A DNA stretch of 64,000 bases from Candidatus Eisenbacteria bacterium (lineage in GTDB: Bacteria; Eisenbacteria; RBG-16-71-46; JAFGJU01): contig JAPLKG010000008.1 of NCBI GenBank assembly GCA_026388185.1, positions 124,001 through 188,000 of the forward strand. The letters run 5' to 3'. Both the position numbers and the translations under genes were made by a program. Below are positions 1-8,206 of the stretch, one piece after another; the first letter of the stretch is position 1; each line of letters opens with the position of its first letter. Under the pieces are notes generated by a model. That model was given only the letters and a program-made list of their open reading frames with translations, was not told where the DNA came from and made no database searches.

Positions 1-1
1 T

Positions 2-658
2 GCGAGAATCCAGGGAAAATGGGAGATAGTTCAAATCAGCGGTCCCTTACACCCCGGAAACAGCGGCGCAGCCGTTTTGAATACTAAAGGGGAACTTGTG
101 GCCATGGTTGTTGGGAAGCTGGTGGACGACTCGGGGGCTGGTTTTAACCCGGGTTCGGGTGACGTCGGACAACAAATCGACGCATTTTCACGAGGCGCGG
201 GGGGTGGGGTAGGGCTCGCCATTCCGGCCGAAGATGTGCGCAGGGTGGTTGACGGGTTGCTCAAGAATGGCTACGTGGAGAACGGCTATCTTGGCGTGAG
301 AATACAGAGCTATGCCGCCGGTGGGCCCATTACAAGAATAGGCCTTTCCTCGGCTCCTGGCATAGAGATTGCCGAGGTCATCTCTGGCAGCCCGGCAGAG
401 AAGGCAGGCTTCAAGAGCGGTGACATCATGAGTGAATTCGACAACGAGGCTGTTTTTGAAGCGGCCCAACTTTCCCAGATGGTGAGCGCCACAAGGCCTG
501 GCGAAAGAGTCAGGGTTTCTTTCTGGCGCGGCCCAAAGAGGTTTACTGTTGCGGTGACGATCGGAACCACACGCGCCTCTCGTGACGAAACTCCAACAGG
601 CGTGAGACCTCGACCCTCTGCACCCAAGGCCGACCGCCGGGTGCTGTCCACGCAATAG
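2..658 (+). CDS. HtrA/Deg-type serine protease, C-terminal part (5' end outside window)
   Basis: The reading frame is open from the left edge, so the N-terminal part lies outside the window. The first residues include HPGNSGAAV, matching the GNSGG-type catalytic serine loop of trypsin-like HtrA/DegP proteases. This is followed by the strand LNTKGELVAMV and by GVGLAIPAEDVRRVVDGLL, the usual end of the protease domain. A PDZ domain follows (GYLGVRIQ... to ...FWRGPKRFTVAVTIG), with the peptide-binding region around AEVISGSPAEKAGFKSGDIM. The protein ends with a short basic, proline-rich tail and only one PDZ domain is visible. The family does periplasmic quality control or regulated proteolysis; the substrate here is unknown. 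The lipoprotein gene at 676 follows 17 bp downstream and may be co-transcribed. Confidence 0.85.
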   Translation, partial: ARIQGKWEIVQISGPLHPGNSGAAVLNTKGELVAMVVGKLVDDSGAGFNPGSGDVGQQIDAFSRGAGGGVGLAIPAEDVRRVVDGLLKNGYVENGYLGVRIQSYAAGGPITRIGLSSAPGIEIAEVISGSPAEKAGFKSGDIMSEFDNEAVFEAAQLSQMVSATRPGERVRVSFWRGPKRFTVAVTIGTTRASRDETPTGVRPRPSAPKADRRVLSTQ

Positions 659-675
659 GAAACCTTGATCCTTCC

Positions 676-1713
676 ATGAATAAGCGTGCATCGCTCGTTC
701 TCGTCGCCGTTGGTTTTTGCCTGGCGGCACTGTCTCTTGCCGGTTGCTCACCCAAGAAACTACCTGCCTACGGTGCCGCCAACGAGATAACAATCGTTAC
801 GAACCTCGGCACTCAGGACGAGGCCGTAGTACTTCTCAGGTCTACTCTCGCCAAACCTCTGATAAGCGTTGACGAGGACACGTTGTACATCCCGGAAGTC
901 CTCTCCGGGGCTGAATTCGCAAAACATGGCAGGAGGTACGACGCCTACAGAAATCTTGTCATGCTCGTAGACATTACGAGGGACGACGGCCTGACGAAGA
1001 AGATCGAAGGCCTGCTTGGCACGAAAGTCCTCAAGCGGATTCAGGAAGGCTCAGCAGAGTATTTCGTGCGTTCCGACGTGTGGGCACTTGCTCAGACTCT
1101 GACCATCATCGCCGGAGCAGGCAAAGAGAGCTTGGCCGCAGTCATTGAGAGCGAAGGAGAGAGCCTCTACGCAGAGTTGGATAGCCTGGTGACGGAAAGG
1201 ACAGGAGAGGTTATCTTCGCCGGAGGAGAGCAGCCGCTCATCACGAACGACCTTGCTTCCAGGTATGGTTGGAGCCTGAGAGTACCTCCCGGGTTCAAGC
1301 CCGTGGAGCTGGACACTGTAGAAACGGGCATGCTGCTCAGGTTAAGAATCGACGAACCCACTCGTCTCGTGTTCGTCTATTGGATGCCGTTCCATGGAAA
1401 CGAGAGTGAGGTCCTCGATCCAAGGAAGTGCCTGGAACTCCGCGCCAAGTTGGTCTGGGCCGTCTACGACCAGGACGTGATGGACCGCGCACGAACCATC
1501 ACGAGGGAAGCGGTGTTTGAAGGTCGAAAGGCAGTCAAGATCGAGGGGATCTGGCAAAACGAGAAGTACGTCATAGGCGGCCCCTTCTTCACGTACTGCT
1601 TCCTGGCCAAGAACAGATTCTACATGATAGACGCTGTTATTTATGCCCCCGGTACCCGCAAGGGTGCGCTTTTCAAGCAACTCGAAGCGATGATGATGAC
1701 GTTCAGAGGCTAG
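676..1713 (+). CDS. DUF4837-family lipoprotein
   Basis: The N-terminus has a lysine/arginine start, a hydrophobic stretch and a lipobox (LSLAGC) with the acylated Cys near residue 24, so a membrane-anchored lipoprotein is predicted. The 345-residue body resembles DUF4837 proteins, which are common in Bacteroidetes and relatives. The visible features are an opening ANEITIV segment, a half that mentions a pair of short effector-like strands (LYIPEVLSGAEFAKHGRRYDAYRNLVMLVDI), and a C-terminal half with repeated aromatic strands ending near MMMTFRG. The function of the family is not established. It sits 17 bp after the HtrA-like gene. The DUF assignment comes from recalled sequence resemblance, not from a search. 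Confidence 0.75.
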   Translation: MNKRASLVLVAVGFCLAALSLAGCSPKKLPAYGAANEITIVTNLGTQDEAVVLLRSTLAKPLISVDEDTLYIPEVLSGAEFAKHGRRYDAYRNLVMLVDITRDDGLTKKIEGLLGTKVLKRIQEGSAEYFVRSDVWALAQTLTIIAGAGKESLAAVIESEGESLYAELDSLVTERTGEVIFAGGEQPLITNDLASRYGWSLRVPPGFKPVELDTVETGMLLRLRIDEPTRLVFVYWMPFHGNESEVLDPRKCLELRAKLVWAVYDQDVMDRARTITREAVFEGRKAVKIEGIWQNEKYVIGGPFFTYCFLAKNRFYMIDAVIYAPGTRKGALFKQLEAMMMTFRG

Positions 1714-1776
1714 TTAGAGTCCTGGTAAGGGGTTGCAGGGACCATCCGGACCTCTTGTGCACTGGGGCCTTTTGTG

Positions 1777-1805
1777 TTGACAGGCTGTAGGGGGTCTGCT
1801 AGGTT
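1777..1805 (+). promoter_or_regulatory. Putative sigma70-type promoter upstream of TPR gene
   Basis: TTGACA (1777-1782) and TAGGTT (1800-1805) are separated by 17 bp, in the 143-bp gap before the TPR gene at 1857. The -35 box is perfect and the -10 box is imperfect. Confidence 0.5.
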
Positions 1806-1856
1806 GGGCTTCCGGGGAGCCATGCCCTGTCCACTCCATGGTAGAAAGGGTTCGAC

Positions 1857-2546
1857 ATGACGCTTATTCTCGAGACTTCCTCCGACAAAGCTCCGCTTGA
1901 GGCCCTCAGAGACAGTTGCCAGAGGGATCCCAACTCCAAGCTATTCATGCCGCTTGCAGAGCAGTTGCGGAGGAGAGGATGCTACGGCGAAGCGATTGAC
2001 ATCTGTATACGGGCGAAGGCCATCCATCCTCGCTACGTTAGCTGCCGAGTTCTTCTCGGGAGATGTCTGATAGAGCTCGGCATGAGAGAAGAGGCACGGA
2101 GAGAGCTGGAAGACGTGCTGACGTTGGACAGAGAGAACGTTTTTTCGCTGCGCGTGATGGCCGAGATACTCAGAGCCCAGGGGGAATTGAGAGAGGCAGT
2201 GGATTATTACAGGGCGCTCGTGCGCATCAACCCTGGAGACATGGATGCCCAGAGAAGACTTACCGAGCTTATGCAACTTCCTGAGACTTCTCAAGATAGG
2301 GAGTCAACGCCCTCCTCGCTGAATCGTCATTGTACCGAGGGGGCGTCCGCACTCGATCCGCCCAAAGAGGAATCTCCCGCCGTGGGCGACCCCTCGAGTC
2401 TGGAGACATCACTTCGAGGCTCACGTGAGCTCCTCAAGAGGGAGATCAGACGTTCTGATTTCTCAAGATTCGCGGAATGGGTCAGCGCTAACTGGCAAGA
2501 CCACCCAATGCCACAGGGCGGGACGCATCTTGGTGGCCAAGACTGA
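1857..2546 (+). CDS. Tetratricopeptide-repeat protein
   Basis: This is a 229-residue protein with no signal peptide. Residues about 10-145 form consecutive TPR-like helix pairs, visible in MPLAEQLRRRGCYGEAIDICIRA, CRVLLGRCLIELGMREEARRELEDVL and RVMAEILRAQGELREAVDYYRAL. The rest is a low-complexity Ser/Pro/Glu-rich linker and a short helix ending at the C-terminus. TPRs mediate protein-protein contacts, and no partner can be named from the sequence. The start follows GAAAGGG. The gene lies 56 bp upstream of efp in the same orientation. A role in translation or cell-envelope assembly would be a guess. Confidence 0.8.
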   Translation: MTLILETSSDKAPLEALRDSCQRDPNSKLFMPLAEQLRRRGCYGEAIDICIRAKAIHPRYVSCRVLLGRCLIELGMREEARRELEDVLTLDRENVFSLRVMAEILRAQGELREAVDYYRALVRINPGDMDAQRRLTELMQLPETSQDRESTPSSLNRHCTEGASALDPPKEESPAVGDPSSLETSLRGSRELLKREIRRSDFSRFAEWVSANWQDHPMPQGGTHLGGQD

Positions 2547-2602
2547 GGAAGGCCTCCACCCTTTGGCGTCTTGAACAGCTTGAGCAGACAAGGTGATTTG
2601 GG

Positions 2603-3163
2603 ATGGCAACAACTAGTGATTTTAGAAACGGGATGATACTGGACTACGAAGGAGCGCTCTACGAACTTGTCGAGTTCCTCCACGTGAAACCCGGCAAGGG
2701 GGGCGCCTTTGTACGCACGAAGCTCAAGAATGTTGTGACGGGAAGCGTGATAGACAGAACGCTTAGGGCGGGCGAAAAGGTTACTGAAGCCAGGCTGGAG
2801 CGTACGACCTTTCAATATCTATATAGCGACGGCAGTTCCTACTACTTCATGAATACCGAGACGTTTGATCAGCTGGGGCTTCCGAGCGAACAAGTTCAGT
2901 CCAAGAAGGGCTATCTGAAAGAAGACCTTAGGGTGACCGTCTTGTTGCAGGGAGAACAGCCCATCGCTTTGGAAGTGCCGACGTTCGTGGAGCTTTCTGT
3001 TCGCTCCACCGATCCGGGATTGCGAGGAGACACGGCATCGGGCGGCTCGAAACCCGCCGTTTTGGAGACTGGCCTTGTAGTGCAGGTGCCTCTTTTTATA
3101 CGGGTGGGCGACGTACTGAAGATAGACACGCGAACGGGGGAATACGTGGAAAGGGCGACTTGA
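2603..3163 (+). CDS. efp: Translation elongation factor P
   Basis: At 186 residues this is the standard EF-P length, with three beta-barrel domains. The N-terminal KOW-like domain carries the loop [10 protein letters not shown] with Lys32 at the tip. This residue is modified by beta-lysylation in some bacteria and left unmodified or otherwise modified in others. EF-P enters the ribosomal E site and relieves stalling at polyproline stretches. The C-terminal domain ends with [16 protein letters not shown], a family hallmark. The ATG is preceded by AAGGTGATTTGGG. It is followed 25 bp later by accB, an efp-accB order found in many bacteria. Confidence 0.97.
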   Translation: MATTSDFRNGMILDYEGALYELVEFLHVKPGKGGAFVRTKLKNVVTGSVIDRTLRAGEKVTEARLERTTFQYLYSDGSSYYFMNTETFDQLGLPSEQVQSKKGYLKEDLRVTVLLQGEQPIALEVPTFVELSVRSTDPGLRGDTASGGSKPAVLETGLVVQVPLFIRVGDVLKIDTRTGEYVERAT

Positions 3164-3188
3164 CCGAGCTGTCCGGAGGGGAGAGTCT

Positions 3189-3653
3189 ATGAAGCTCAGT
3201 AAGATAAAGGAACTCGTCCGGCTTCTGGAAGAGAGTGGCATAGAAGAGATCGAAGTCTCGAGCTGGGGGCGAAGGATAAGAGTTTCCAAGTCGGGTAATT
3301 CCTACCACTCCCACGCTCCTGCCTTTGTGTCGGCCAGAGAGGGGACGTCCGGGGTGGGTGAGTCTGCTTCCAGGAACACCCAGACTGATTCCCATGAGAA
3401 GTCGCTCGGTGACTTGAAGGAGATCAAGTCTCCCATGGTCGGCACGTTCTACAGGGCCCCTGCGCCTGGCGCAGAACCATTCATCGAGGCCGACTCCAGG
3501 ATTGAAGTTGGACAAACCGTCTGCATCATCGAAGCCATGAAACTTATGAATGAGATTCAGTCGGAGGTGTCTGGAAGAATCGCCAGAATCCTCGTGGAAA
3601 ATGCCCAACCCGTGGAGTACGGCCAGACTCTTTTCCTCGTGGCACCCGGTTGA
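3189..3653 (+). CDS. accB: Biotin carboxyl carrier protein of acetyl-CoA carboxylase
   Basis: This 154-residue protein has an N-terminal helical segment ([31 protein letters not shown]), a flexible Ser-rich linker (about residues 38-75) and a C-terminal biotinyl domain of about 75 residues. The biotinylation motif EAMKLMNEI is intact, with the modified Lys at its centre, and the domain contains [20 protein letters not shown]. It carries CO2 between AccC and the carboxyltransferase in the first step of fatty-acid synthesis. The AccC gene is nearby but separated from it by a pilT-type gene. No carboxyltransferase genes (accA, accD) are in the window. Confidence 0.96.
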   Translation: MKLSKIKELVRLLEESGIEEIEVSSWGRRIRVSKSGNSYHSHAPAFVSAREGTSGVGESASRNTQTDSHEKSLGDLKEIKSPMVGTFYRAPAPGAEPFIEADSRIEVGQTVCIIEAMKLMNEIQSEVSGRIARILVENAQPVEYGQTLFLVAPG

Positions 3654-3745
3654 GAGAATCCGGCCAACCTGAACCAGGGCTTGCGGGCTTTGTCGACTCG
3701 CATTGAGCTCGCTCAGCCGGCCCGAGTCCCGAGGAGGGACATCCA

Positions 3746-4864
3746 ATGAATATCATCAGTGTACTTGAGGGGATGGTTCAACTCAACGCTTCCGACCTGC
3801 ATCTCAAGGTTGGAGCTCCTCCCACCGTTAGGGTTGACGGTGGGCTTCAGCCTCTCGACATGCCCCCGGCGACTCAAGAAGAGCTCGTCAGGGTCGCGGA
3901 TCAAATCCTTACCCCTCGCCAGAAGAAGATCTTCGACGACACGAAAGAGGTCGATTTTGGCTTCGGCGTCCCCGGCCTCAGCAGGTTTAGGTGTAACTTC
4001 TACGTTCAGAGGGGCACGATCTGTATGGTCTTCAGAAGGGTCCCCTTCAGCGTTCCTACCTTCGAAGAACTCAACTTGCCTGCCGCCGTAAAAGACCTCC
4101 CGATGAGCCCCAGGGGCCTCATCCTTGTGACGGGGACCGTCGGCAGCGGCAAGTCCACCACGCTCGCGGCCATGGTACAGGCCATAAACACGACCGTCCG
4201 GAGGAACATAATCACGATCGAGGATCCGGTGGAGTTTCTCATAAAGGACGACAAGAGCATAATCAGCCAGCGAGAAGTGGGCATGGACACCCTGAGCTTC
4301 CAGGAAGGACTCAGGCACGTCTTGAGGCAGGATCCCGACGTGGTTCTCATCGGCGAAATAAGAGACGTAGAAACCATGTCGATTGCGCTGATGGCCGCCG
4401 ACACGGGACATCTCGTTCTCAGTACCCTTCATACTGCCGATTCCGCCCAGACGGTGGCACGCGTGATTTCTTTCTTTCAACCTCATCAGCACGAAGAAGT
4501 GCGTTTCATGCTTGCTTCCACCTTGAGGGCCGTCATCTCCTTGAGACTGATCCCCAAGGCCGCGGGAAAGGGTCGAGTTCCCGCAGTCGAGGTCATGGTC
4601 TGCACCGCGGCAATAAGAGACTACATTGTCGATGCCAAGAAGACTTCTTCAATAACGTCCGCGATCCAAGAGGGCGTCAGCCAGTACGGGATGCAGACTT
4701 TCGATCAGGCCATCATGCGACTTTACAGGCAGGAGATCATAACGCTGGATGACGCACTCAGGTATTGCTCCAATCCCTCGGAGTTCAGCCTGAGAATCAA
4801 AGGAATCGAGGCCACGTCGAGCAAGACCTGGGAGATGTTCGAAAGCGGAGGTGCGAAGTCCTAG
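3746..4864 (+). CDS. pilT: PilT-type twitching-motility ATPase
   Basis: This is a 372-residue hexameric secretion-type ATPase. The N-terminal PAS-like domain (NASDLHLKVGAPPTVRVDG) is followed by a RecA-like core. The core has Walker A GTVGSGKSTT (about residues 130-139), an Asp box, a Walker B-like segment DVVLIGEIRD and a His box around HTADSAQ. A C-terminal AIRDYIVDAKK resembles the AIRNLIRE motif that marks PilT and is needed for pilus retraction. It would depolymerise type IV pili at the inner membrane, powering twitching or DNA uptake. No other pilus gene is in the window. It lies 92 bp after accB and 9 bp before accC. PilU or a PilT paralogue is the alternative. Confidence 0.9.
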   Translation: MNIISVLEGMVQLNASDLHLKVGAPPTVRVDGGLQPLDMPPATQEELVRVADQILTPRQKKIFDDTKEVDFGFGVPGLSRFRCNFYVQRGTICMVFRRVPFSVPTFEELNLPAAVKDLPMSPRGLILVTGTVGSGKSTTLAAMVQAINTTVRRNIITIEDPVEFLIKDDKSIISQREVGMDTLSFQEGLRHVLRQDPDVVLIGEIRDVETMSIALMAADTGHLVLSTLHTADSAQTVARVISFFQPHQHEEVRFMLASTLRAVISLRLIPKAAGKGRVPAVEVMVCTAAIRDYIVDAKKTSSITSAIQEGVSQYGMQTFDQAIMRLYRQEIITLDDALRYCSNPSEFSLRIKGIEATSSKTWEMFESGGAKS

Positions 4865-4873
4865 CGCGTACCT

Positions 4874-6223
4874 ATGTTTAAACGAGTATTGATTGCAAAT
4901 CGCGGCGAAATCGCCATTCGCGTACTCCGCGCTTGCCAGGAGCTTGGAATCGAGACGGTGGCGGTCTATTCGGAGGCCGACGCCGACTCGCTTCACGTGC
5001 GACTCGCCGACGAGGCGGTGTGCATAGGCCCGCCTCCCAGCGCCGAAAGCTACCTCAACATCCCCCGCATAATAAGCGCAGCCGAGATCACAGACTCAGA
5101 AGCAATACACCCGGGGTATGGATTCCTTGCCGAGAATCCTGAGTTCGCCGAGATATGCGAGGCAAGCAACATAAAGTTCATAGGTCCGACGTCCGCGCAC
5201 ATCAGAAAAATGGGCGACAAGGCGTTTGCACGCTCGAGCATGGTGAGAGCAGGAGTCCCCGTCCTGCCGGGCAGCGAAGGCGCCGTTGACAGCGTGCGCG
5301 ATGCGGAGAAGGTGGCCGAGGACGTCGGTTATCCGGTAATGATAAAGGCGGTGGCTGGCGGCGGCGGAAGGGGAATGAGGGTGGTGAGGTCAAGCGAGAG
5401 CCTTCCGAACAGCTTTCTCATGTGTAGGGCGGAAGCCGAGTCCGCCTTTGGGAGTCCGGAAGTCTACATAGAGAAATACATAGAGAAACCTCGCCACGTT
5501 GAAATCCAGATTATGGGGGATTCGGCAGGCAACGTGGTGCACCTCTTCGAGAGAGACTGCTCCATTCAGAGAAGGCACCAGAAGCTCATAGAGGAGGCTC
5601 CGTCATCGGCCATCACGCCTGAACTGCGCAAGAAGATTGGCGGCATTGCCGTGATGGGCGCAAGGAAGATTGGCTACGAGAACGCGGGCACGATCGAATT
5701 CCTGCTTGACGAGAATGCGAACTTCTATTTCATCGAGATGAACACTCGCATTCAGGTGGAGCACACCGTCACGGAAGAAGTCACAGGTTTCGACCTGGTG
5801 AAAGAGCAGATCATCATAGCCTCTACCGGGAATCTGACCTTCGCCCAAGAAGACGTGTCGATCAACGGGCACGCGATCGAGTGCCGCGTAAATGCCGAAG
5901 ATTCTGAAGCCAACTTCAGACCCTGCCCGGGAAAGATCACTTATGTTCATCTGCCGGGAGGGCATGGCATAAGGGTTGACACGCACGTGTATGCCGGCTA
6001 CACGATTCCGTCTCACTACGATTCTCTCATCGCCAAGATAGTTGCGCACGGAAGGGACAGGGCAGAGGCCACGGCGAGAATGAAGAGGGCTCTCAGGGAA
6101 TGCCTCATCGAAGGAGTAAAGACAACGATACCGTTCTACCAGAAAGTGCTTTCCGACGAGACCTTTGTCAGCGGAAAAGCAGACGCAACTCTTGTCGAAC
6201 GCCTCTCTAAGAAGGAGGGGTGA
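4874..6223 (+). CDS. accC: Biotin carboxylase subunit of acetyl-CoA carboxylase
   Basis: This 449-residue ATP-grasp enzyme carboxylates the biotin on AccB using ATP and bicarbonate. The N-terminal Rossmann-like domain begins [17 protein letters not shown]. The glycine-rich ATP lid [13 protein letters not shown] is near residues 160-172, and the metal and bicarbonate site lies in [26 protein letters not shown]. The C-terminal domain includes [14 protein letters not shown]. Length and motifs are typical, so it should be active. It starts 9 bp after the pilT-type gene, which implies co-transcription with it. Confidence 0.97.
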   Translation: MFKRVLIANRGEIAIRVLRACQELGIETVAVYSEADADSLHVRLADEAVCIGPPPSAESYLNIPRIISAAEITDSEAIHPGYGFLAENPEFAEICEASNIKFIGPTSAHIRKMGDKAFARSSMVRAGVPVLPGSEGAVDSVRDAEKVAEDVGYPVMIKAVAGGGGRGMRVVRSSESLPNSFLMCRAEAESAFGSPEVYIEKYIEKPRHVEIQIMGDSAGNVVHLFERDCSIQRRHQKLIEEAPSSAITPELRKKIGGIAVMGARKIGYENAGTIEFLLDENANFYFIEMNTRIQVEHTVTEEVTGFDLVKEQIIIASTGNLTFAQEDVSINGHAIECRVNAEDSEANFRPCPGKITYVHLPGGHGIRVDTHVYAGYTIPSHYDSLIAKIVAHGRDRAEATARMKRALRECLIEGVKTTIPFYQKVLSDETFVSGKADATLVERLSKKEG

Positions 6224-6263
6224 AGGACAAACCCGAGATCGGAGGATAGTCGCTCCGACGGCG

Positions 6264-6281
6264 TGCTTGTGAAGCATTTTT
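6264..6281 (+). terminator. Weak intrinsic-terminator-like hairpin after accC
   Basis: A TGCTT/AAGCA stem with a 3-nt loop is followed immediately by five T. A second small hairpin, TCGGAG/CTCCGA (6239-6258), lies just upstream. The stem is short and A/T-rich, so termination may be partial. Confidence 0.35.
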
Positions 6282-6330
6282 CCCAAAAAAGAAAGGTGAA
6301 GGACCTTAACCAAAGGTCCTGTGGACTGCG

Positions 6331-7056
6331 ATGAAATTAGATTGCTACATGGTTCCCTCCGAGATCACCGAAACCGTATTGAGGGGGAAGATCGTCGTAA
6401 TAATTGACGTGCTTCGCTCTTGCTCTACCGTGGCGTATGCACTCGTAAACGGCGCCGAGAAGATTATCCCCGCGGCGACCGTGGAGGCTGCCACGAAGCT
6501 CATGTCGTCGTTGGACAGGGGGAGCACGCTGCTCTGCGGTGAGAGAGAGGGCAAGAAAGTCGATGGATTCGATCTCGGCAATTCGCCACTCGAGTACACG
6601 CGTGCAATCGTCGGGGGAAAGACGTTGGTCTTTGCCAGTACGAACGGGACCAAGCTCATGGCGAAGGGGCAGAAGGCCCAGGAACAGCTTCTGTGCTCCT
6701 TTGTCAACATGGGCAAAGTCATTGAAAGATTGAGACCGGAAGGCCCGGAACCGGTCATAGCCTGTTCGGGCACGAACGGTCAATTCTCTTTGGAAGACGC
6801 TGTTTGTGCAGGCATGGTCGCATCGAAGCTGGGAGACGTGTTTCCAGGGGCGTGGGAACTCAACGACGGTGCCAAAGCGGCCGTCGCGCTTTTTGAGGAA
6901 TTTGGAGGCGACATACACAGGATGCTTCACGGCTCTTCGCACGGACTCTATCTGCTCTCCTTGGGTTTTGGTCTGGACGTCGAAATCTGCGCACGGACAG
7001 ATTCCGTGCCCGTACTCCCCGTTCTCAAGGAGGGGAGGATAACACTCTCCGGCTGA
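6331..7056 (+). CDS. comB: ComB-family 2-phosphosulfolactate phosphatase-like protein
   Basis: This 241-residue protein matches the ComB family, Mg-dependent phosphatases that convert 2-phospho-3-sulfolactate to sulfolactate. The visible hallmarks are VVIIDVLRSCSTVAYAL near the N-terminus, GEREGKKVDGFDLGNSP in the middle, STNGTKL and CSGTNGQFSLEDAVCAG. In methanogens the reaction belongs to coenzyme M synthesis; in some bacteria it belongs to sulfolactate metabolism. No ComA or ComC homologue is nearby, so the pathway is open. The gene stands alone after the accC terminator-like region. The family call is firm, the substrate in this organism is not. Confidence 0.85.
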   Translation: MKLDCYMVPSEITETVLRGKIVVIIDVLRSCSTVAYALVNGAEKIIPAATVEAATKLMSSLDRGSTLLCGEREGKKVDGFDLGNSPLEYTRAIVGGKTLVFASTNGTKLMAKGQKAQEQLLCSFVNMGKVIERLRPEGPEPVIACSGTNGQFSLEDAVCAGMVASKLGDVFPGAWELNDGAKAAVALFEEFGGDIHRMLHGSSHGLYLLSLGFGLDVEICARTDSVPVLPVLKEGRITLSG

Positions 7057-7098
7057 CGCAGAGCACAGACTCTCCGGCATCCAGTCGTGGGGGCTCCC

Positions 7099-7533
7099 TT
7101 GGCTAACAAAGTTGAAGAAGAGCGGCAGAAGCTTCTGAGGGCGATTGATGCCAATTCCAACAGGGTGTCCGAGGGGCTGCGAGTCGTCGAGGAAGTCGTG
7201 CGGTTTGTACTGGACGATTCCGATCTCACCAAGAAGCTCAAGGGGGCTAGGCACTTCGTGAGAGAGAAGGCACAGGACCTGGGCGGGTCGCTGTGCAATC
7301 TCGTTGCAGCAAGGGAAAGCGACGCGGACGTCGGGAGGGGACTCAGCACGACCGACTCTTCCGAGAGAAAAGATGCGGCGGGCATAGTGGCGGCAAACAT
7401 GAAGAGGGCGCAAGAGGGCGTCAGAGTTCTTGAAGAGCTTTCGGCCTCGTTTGACGCCGGGAGCTCGAACAAGTTCAAAGAGCTGAGGTTCGAGTTATAC
7501 TCGCTGGAAAAGAACATCATCGGAAGGCTGTAG
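7099..7533 (+). CDS. ThiD2-like protein (domain usually fused to ThiE)
   Basis: About 144 residues. The sequence AIDANSNRVSEGLRVVEEVVRFVLDD, the repeated partner AANMKRAQEGVRVLEEL, and a KELRFELYSLEK tail match the helical ThiD2 domain. That domain is found N-terminal to ThiE in cyanobacterial proteins and is proposed to act on hydroxymethylpyrimidine phosphate. Here it is a separate gene directly before thiE, which supports a thiamine role. I prefer the TTG at 7099, which has GGGGGC just upstream, over the in-frame GTG at 7087, which lacks a ribosome site. It lies 28 bp from thiE. Confidence 0.75.
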   Translation: MANKVEEERQKLLRAIDANSNRVSEGLRVVEEVVRFVLDDSDLTKKLKGARHFVREKAQDLGGSLCNLVAARESDADVGRGLSTTDSSERKDAAGIVAANMKRAQEGVRVLEELSASFDAGSSNKFKELRFELYSLEKNIIGRL

Positions 7534-7561
7534 AGACGAGGGCTGGCAGGGATTCTGAACA

Positions 7562-8206
7562 ATGAGTCGGAGGATTGACGTCAGTCTCTATGCAATAATA
7601 GACGAAGACTGCGTCGGTGGGCGCAACCTGGGCACTTGCGCAAGCGAGCTGGTGAGGGCAGGGGCCAGCGTCGTTCAATATCGCGCGAAGAATCTCTCGT
7701 CCAGAGAGTTCCTGTTGAAGGCGCTTTCGATCGAGAGCGCGATCAGAGGCAGTGGGGTGCCCCTCGTAATAAACGACAGAGCCGACATCGCGCTGCTGAG
7801 CGGCGCGAGCGGCGTTCATCTGGGAAGCGATGACATTCCGCCTGAAAAGGCGAGGCAGCTCCTCGGGCCTGATAGGATAATCGGCGTGACGGTGCACGAC
7901 GTGCAAGGCGCCATTCGCGCTGAGCGCGAGGGAGCAGACTATTTGGGAGCCGCCTCCGTCTTTCCGACTTCCACGAAGGGCAACGTACCGCTAATCGGGT
8001 TAGGGGGGCTCAAGGACATCAGTTCAAGCGTCAAGATTCCGGTCGTTGCGATAGGCGGGCTCACGCTCAAGACAGTGGGGCTCGTAATAGAAGCAGGCGC
8101 CGATGGCCTTGCGTTCATTTCCGAACTCTGGAAAAACAGAGAACCAGGAAAAAGGGCAGGAGAGTTGCGCGCGGCGATAGATTCTGCCTACCGTCTCGCT
8201 CGGTAA
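7562..8206 (+). CDS. thiE: Thiamine-phosphate synthase
   Basis: This is a 214-residue TIM-barrel enzyme that joins hydroxymethylpyrimidine pyrophosphate and thiazole phosphate to make thiamine phosphate. The motifs visible are VVQYRAKNLSSREFL, LVINDRADIALLSGASGVHLG with the pyrophosphate-binding Asp residues, IIGVTVHD, GADYLGAASVFPTSTKG and VVAIGGLTLKTV. Length is normal and no catalytic segment is missing. Its end overlaps by 19 bp the end of the convergent lptG-type gene on the other strand, so no terminator separates the two. Confidence 0.96.
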   Translation: MSRRIDVSLYAIIDEDCVGGRNLGTCASELVRAGASVVQYRAKNLSSREFLLKALSIESAIRGSGVPLVINDRADIALLSGASGVHLGSDDIPPEKARQLLGPDRIIGVTVHDVQGAIRAEREGADYLGAASVFPTSTKGNVPLIGLGGLKDISSSVKIPVVAIGGLTLKTVGLVIEAGADGLAFISELWKNREPGKRAGELRAAIDSAYRLAR

